Made by a program: the position numbers and the translations under genes. This document shows, piece after piece, positions 4,927 through 8,616 of a stretch of DNA of 8,616 nt. This DNA is from an uncultured Clostridium sp. (GTDB lineage: Bacteria > Bacillota > Clostridia > Lachnospirales > Lachnospiraceae): the NCBI GenBank assembly GCA_945946715.1, contig CAMEWU010000097.1, forward strand, positions 1-8,616, written 5' to 3'. The notes under the pieces were generated by a model. The model saw nothing but the letters and a program-made list of their open reading frames with translations, did no database searches and was not told the origin of the DNA. Within the stretch, counting starts at the first letter, position 1. Every line of letters starts with the position of its first letter.

Positions 4927-7900
4927 TGTATTTAAAAAGTATCGAAGTCTATGGCTTCAAATCCTTCGCAAATAAAATAATATTTAAGTTTGAAAACGGA
5001 ATTACCGGCATTGTAGGACCAAATGGAAGTGGTAAAAGTAACGTAGCCGATGCGGTACGATGGGTTCTTGGTGAACAAAGTGCTAAACAGCTACGTGGAG
5101 CTAAGATGGAAGATGTTATCTTTGCCGGAACCGAGCTTCGGAAACCACATGGTTCTGCATATGTTGCTATAACATTGGATAACAGCGACCATGTACTTCC
5201 TATTGATTATGAAGAAGTAACCGTTGCCCGTCGAGTATATCGTTCCGGTGAAAGTGAATACTTAATTAATGGTACACCTTGTCGATTAAAAGATATTAAT
5301 AATATGTTTTTTGACACTGGTATTGGTAAAGAAGGATATTCTATCATCGGTCAGGGACAGGTTGAAAAAATCTTAAGTGGCAAACCGGAAGAACGCCGGG
5401 AATTATTCGATGAAGCCGCTGGTATTGTGAAATATAAGAAGAATAAAGCAGCTACAGAAAAAGCTTTGGAATCTGAACGTCAAAATCTCTATCGTGTCAA
5501 TGACATTTTATCCGAATTGGAAAAACAGGTAGGACCATTAGAGAAGCAGGCTGAGGTAGCAAAAAAATATCTCTTATACAAGGAAGAGATGAAAAAACTG
5601 GATGTGAATGTTTTCCTGTTAGACAGTGAACGGATTCGTGTGGCAAAAGAAGAAAATCAGGAAAAATTGAACATAGTAAATAATCGTACTTCGGAATTAA
5701 ATGGTACATATGAAGCAATCAAAACCGAATATGACCGTTTAGAAACAGAATTAGAAACCTATAACCAGAAAATTGATACCGGAAAGTCACAAGTGACAGA
5801 ATTAAAACTGGCAGTGGAACGGGCAGAAGGTGAAGTAAAGGTATTGAACCAGAAAATTGATAGTGTTCGGTTATCAGACGCCCATATCAGCGAACAGATT
5901 CGGCGTGTGCAGGATTCCCTCTTAAAGCAGACAGAGGAAATGCGAGGCTATCAGGAGAAAAAGGCAGTTTTAGATGAACGCCTGGATACCGCAGATGATG
6001 TAGTGGAAGAAGCAAAGGCCCATTCCCAGGAAATGCAGGATGAAATTGCCCGTTTAGAAGAAAATATTGAGAAAAATAAGGCAGATATCATTGAGTTAAT
6101 GAATGAGAATTCCAGTATGAAAGGAAAAGTAGCCCGATATGATGCCTTATTGGAAAATATCAGCTATCGAAAGACACAGATTAATCAGCGATATGTCCAA
6201 TTCAAGAGTGATGAAATGGCAGATAAAGAGCAATATGAGGCTCTTCAGAAGGAATTACAGGAACTGGATTCTCAGGTTCAGAATCGTCAGGAGGCTTTGA
6301 ATGTCTGTGACAAGAATTTAGATGAAAATACGGCTGCTACTCATGAGAACCGAGACACATTGGCAAGGTTAAGGAATGAATATACAACCGCAAAGGCAAA
6401 GGCAGAATCCCTTCGAAATATTACGGAACGCTATGATGGTTATGGTAACAGTATCCGCCGAGTTATGGAACAGAAGAACCATACCAAAGGAATTATTGGT
6501 GTTGTAGCAGATATTATTTCCGTACAGCAAAAGTATGAGATTGCTGTAGAAACTGCATTAGGTGGCAGCATTCAGAATATAGTAACTTCTGATGAAGCAA
6601 CAGCCAAAAAGTTAATTCAATATTTGAAACAGAATAAGTATGGTCGTGCTACATTTTTACCATTGACCAGCATCATCTCAAGTAGTGGTTTCAATAAACA
6701 GGAAGCCTTACAGGAACCGGGTGCAATCGGTCTGGCAAGCTCTTTGGTTAAGATACAGCCGGAATATCAGGCGGTTGCTGAGCATTTGTTAGGACGTATT
6801 CTAGTAGTAGACCACATTGATCATGCTCTTGCTATTGCAAAAAAATATAAATATTCCATTCGAATTGTAACCCTCGAAGGAGAATTACTGACTCCTGGTG
6901 GTGCTTTAACCGGTGGTGCTTATAAGAACGCCAGCAATTTATTAGGCCGAAAACGGGAATTGGATGAATTGAATCAGGTGGTAGAGGAACACAGCCGCAA
7001 GATTTTAGAAGCTGAAAAGCTGGAGCAGGAGCTTCGAAACCGTCGGGATACCTTGAAGGAGGAAAAGGAAACTTTATCCTCGAAACTACAGGAATTGTAC
7101 TTACAGAAGAATACCAATCATTTGAATCTGGAACAGGTGAACAGCCGATTATCTGAGCATGCTACAATATTTGCATCCTTACAGAATGAAAGTAAGGAAT
7201 TGGATGCACAGATTGAAGAAATCAATCAGAATAAGAATCAGCTTTTCGAAGGTAACAAGTTCCAAGAGCAGGCGAAAAAGGATTGTGAAGCCCGTATCGC
7301 CAAGTATGAAGAACAGATTGTTGAACAAAAGGAATTGTTAGAGGCTGCCAATGCCAAGGTGTCCGAGTTGCTGTTAGAGTTTAATACCATAAAACAACAG
7401 GATGATTTCTTTATTGAGAACATTCACCGTATCCGGGTAGAAAATGATAAGTTAAAGGCTGAATTAGAGGAATATAATCGTCGTACCCATGGTGCTGCCG
7501 ATGAAATCATGGAGATTAACGAGCAGATTAATGGTATTCAAAAGGAGATGAATCAGCGAAAAGCACAGATTCAGACCATGGAAGAACAATTATCTGCAGA
7601 TACAGCGAAGAAAGAAGAAATGATGACCTCTCACAAAGAGTTCTTTAACCAGAGAGAAAGTCTTCGGGAAGAACTTGCCAGTCTGGATAAAGAAGGATAC
7701 CGTCTGAATGCACAATTAGAAAAAATCAATGAACAGTCAGATTCTTTGAATAACTATATGTGGGAAGAATATGAACTGACCTATAATCGGGCATTAGAGC
7801 TTCGCAATGAGGAATTTACAGATTTAACAATGCTGCGTCGGGAATTAGTGGCAGTAAAAACCAAGATAAAGTCCTTAGGTGATGTAAATGTGAACGCAAT

Positions 7901-8486
7901 TGAGGACTATAAGAACGTTTCAGAACGGTATGAATTCTTAAAGACCCAGCATGATGATATTGTGAAAGCAGAAGAGAATCTGAAACGGATTATTGCCGAA
8001 CTGGATACCGCAATGAGAGAGCAGTTCAGTGAGAAATTTGCTGAAATTCGTGTTATGTTTGATAAAGTATTCAAGGAGTTATTTGGTGGCGGTAAAGCCA
8101 ATCTGGAATTAGTAGATGACGAAGATATTCTGGAAGCAGGTATTAAGATTATTGCACAGCCACCTGGAAAGAAATTACAGAATATGATGCAGTTATCTGG
8201 TGGAGAGAAATCCTTAACTGCAATTGCATTGTTATTCGCAATCCAGAACTTAAAGCCGTCTCCATTCTGTCTGTTAGACGAGATTGAGGCTGCTTTGGAC
8301 GATTCGAATGTAAACCGTTTTGCAAAATACTTACATAAGCTGACCAAGGATACCCAGTTTATTGTTATTACTCATAGGAAGGGTACTATGGAGGCTGCTG
8401 ATGTGCTGTATGGTATTACCATGCAGGAAAAGGGCGTGTCAACGTTGGTGTCAGTTAACCTGATTGAGAATGAGTTGGATAAATAA
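4926..8486 (+). CDS. smc: chromosome partition protein SMC
   Basis: A 1186-residue ATPase of the bacterial condensin that, with ScpA and ScpB (not in this window), compacts and helps separate chromosomes. The N-terminal head has Walker A GPNGSGKS at residues 31-38 and the Q-loop GQG near 142-144. A long coiled coil runs from about 165 to 500. The hinge (about 500-670) starts near GYGN at 505-508 and ends with LTPGGALTGG at 655-664. A returning coiled coil covers about 675-1020. The C-terminal head has the ABC signature LSGGEK at 1090-1095, Walker B FCLLDE at 1114-1119 with Asp1118 and catalytic Glu1119, and the D-loop ALDD at 1123-1126. This order and length match full-length SMC with no frameshift. 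The start ATG overlaps the rnc stop by one base, with GAAAGG 8 bases upstream. The frequent next gene, ftsY, does not begin within the remaining 130 bases. Confidence 0.98.
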   Translation: MYLKSIEVYGFKSFANKIIFKFENGITGIVGPNGSGKSNVADAVRWVLGEQSAKQLRGAKMEDVIFAGTELRKPHGSAYVAITLDNSDHVLPIDYEEVTVARRVYRSGESEYLINGTPCRLKDINNMFFDTGIGKEGYSIIGQGQVEKILSGKPEERRELFDEAAGIVKYKKNKAATEKALESERQNLYRVNDILSELEKQVGPLEKQAEVAKKYLLYKEEMKKLDVNVFLLDSERIRVAKEENQEKLNIVNNRTSELNGTYEAIKTEYDRLETELETYNQKIDTGKSQVTELKLAVERAEGEVKVLNQKIDSVRLSDAHISEQIRRVQDSLLKQTEEMRGYQEKKAVLDERLDTADDVVEEAKAHSQEMQDEIARLEENIEKNKADIIELMNENSSMKGKVARYDALLENISYRKTQINQRYVQFKSDEMADKEQYEALQKELQELDSQVQNRQEALNVCDKNLDENTAATHENRDTLARLRNEYTTAKAKAESLRNITERYDGYGNSIRRVMEQKNHTKGIIGVVADIISVQQKYEIAVETALGGSIQNIVTSDEATAKKLIQYLKQNKYGRATFLPLTSIISSSGFNKQEALQEPGAIGLASSLVKIQPEYQAVAEHLLGRILVVDHIDHALAIAKKYKYSIRIVTLEGELLTPGGALTGGAYKNASNLLGRKRELDELNQVVEEHSRKILEAEKLEQELRNRRDTLKEEKETLSSKLQELYLQKNTNHLNLEQVNSRLSEHATIFASLQNESKELDAQIEEINQNKNQLFEGNKFQEQAKKDCEARIAKYEEQIVEQKELLEAANAKVSELLLEFNTIKQQDDFFIENIHRIRVENDKLKAELEEYNRRTHGAADEIMEINEQINGIQKEMNQRKAQIQTMEEQLSADTAKKEEMMTSHKEFFNQRESLREELASLDKEGYRLNAQLEKINEQSDSLNNYMWEEYELTYNRALELRNEEFTDLTMLRRELVAVKTKIKSLGDVNVNAIEDYKNVSERYEFLKTQHDDIVKAEENLKRIIAELDTAMREQFSEKFAEIRVMFDKVFKELFGGGKANLELVDDEDILEAGIKIIAQPPGKKLQNMMQLSGGEKSLTAIALLFAIQNLKPSPFCLLDEIEAALDDSNVNRFAKYLHKLTKDTQFIVITHRKGTMEAADVLYGITMQEKGVSTLVSVNLIENELDK

Positions 8487-8616
8487 ATTATGGTTTAACG
8501 CACCAGTATACCATTCGGCTTCGAATCTATATGCTTAATGCAGACCCGCAAAACGCACTTCGTGCTCAGGGGTAGTGCACTGATGTGCACGCAGGTCGTA
8601 AGGAATCCTCCCACTT
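8487..8616. other. gene-free 3' region of smc with a G+C-rich, hairpin-bearing right half
   Basis: No protein gene is supportable here. Bases 8541-8616 have 43 G or C of 76 (57 percent), well above the neighbouring genes by eye. Two hairpins are visible: GCAC-TTC-GTGC at 8555-8565 and GTGCAC-TGAT-GTGCAC at 8575-8590. The short arms GACC (8543-8546) and GGTC (8594-8597) could enclose both in a small junction. AGGA-A-TCCT follows at 8601-8609. No T tract makes either hairpin a terminator. The pattern suits a dispersed intergenic repeat or a structured RNA cut by the window edge. I cannot name a family. Confidence 0.4.

Noticed and set aside
7907..8347. Minus-strand open frame (146 codons) opposite the SMC C-terminal head
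   Set aside because: The plus strand carries the conserved SMC signature and Walker B motifs, while the minus-strand product resembles no known protein and is Ser/Asn-rich as shadow frames often are.
8495..8614. Minus-strand frame of about 40 codons open to the right edge, and a plus-strand frame through 8575
   Set aside because: Both strands are open over the same G+C-rich segment, neither has a ribosome binding site, and the better explanation is non-coding structured or repeat DNA.

Overview
This window is a stretch of housekeeping chromosome from a low-G+C Gram-positive anaerobe, most likely a member of the Clostridia and probably Lachnospiraceae. The pointers are strong AGGAGG-type ribosome binding sites, consensus sigma-A promoters, A+T-rich spacers, the pta-ackA acetate pair leading into rpmF-plsX-rnc-smc, and the sequence style of L32, Pta and SMC. 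All major genes read left to right and all look intact except the first, which is cut by the left edge. I found no mobile element gene, CRISPR array, tRNA, rRNA or defence system, and I see no undescribed multi-gene system here.

Layout. Bases 1-390 hold the C-terminal end of a GGDEF (diguanylate cyclase-type) protein. A 98-base spacer follows, with a weak hairpin and an extended -10 promoter whose spacer is filled by a dyad. Next is the pta-ackA operon (489-2698), which turns acetyl-CoA into acetate plus ATP by way of acetyl phosphate. A 148-base spacer carries a perfect TTGACA-17-TATAAT promoter and a leader hairpin ahead of rpmF (ribosomal protein L32, zinc-ribbon form). A clear intrinsic terminator closes rpmF. 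The plsX-rnc-smc operon (3185-8486) has its own promoter and a perfect 11-bp inverted repeat in its leader. It encodes phospholipid synthesis initiation (PlsX), double-stranded RNA processing (RNase III) and chromosome condensation (SMC). The last 130 bases carry no recognisable gene. Their right half is much richer in G+C than the rest and contains small hairpins, so it may be the edge of a dispersed intergenic element or a structured RNA.

The coding content is conventional. The interest lies in the spacers: dyads over promoters and leaders, the absence of two genes often found in this neighbourhood (a DUF177/yceD gene before rpmF and acpP between plsX and rnc), and the compositionally distinct right end. 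No gene-free stretch exceeds 300 bases.
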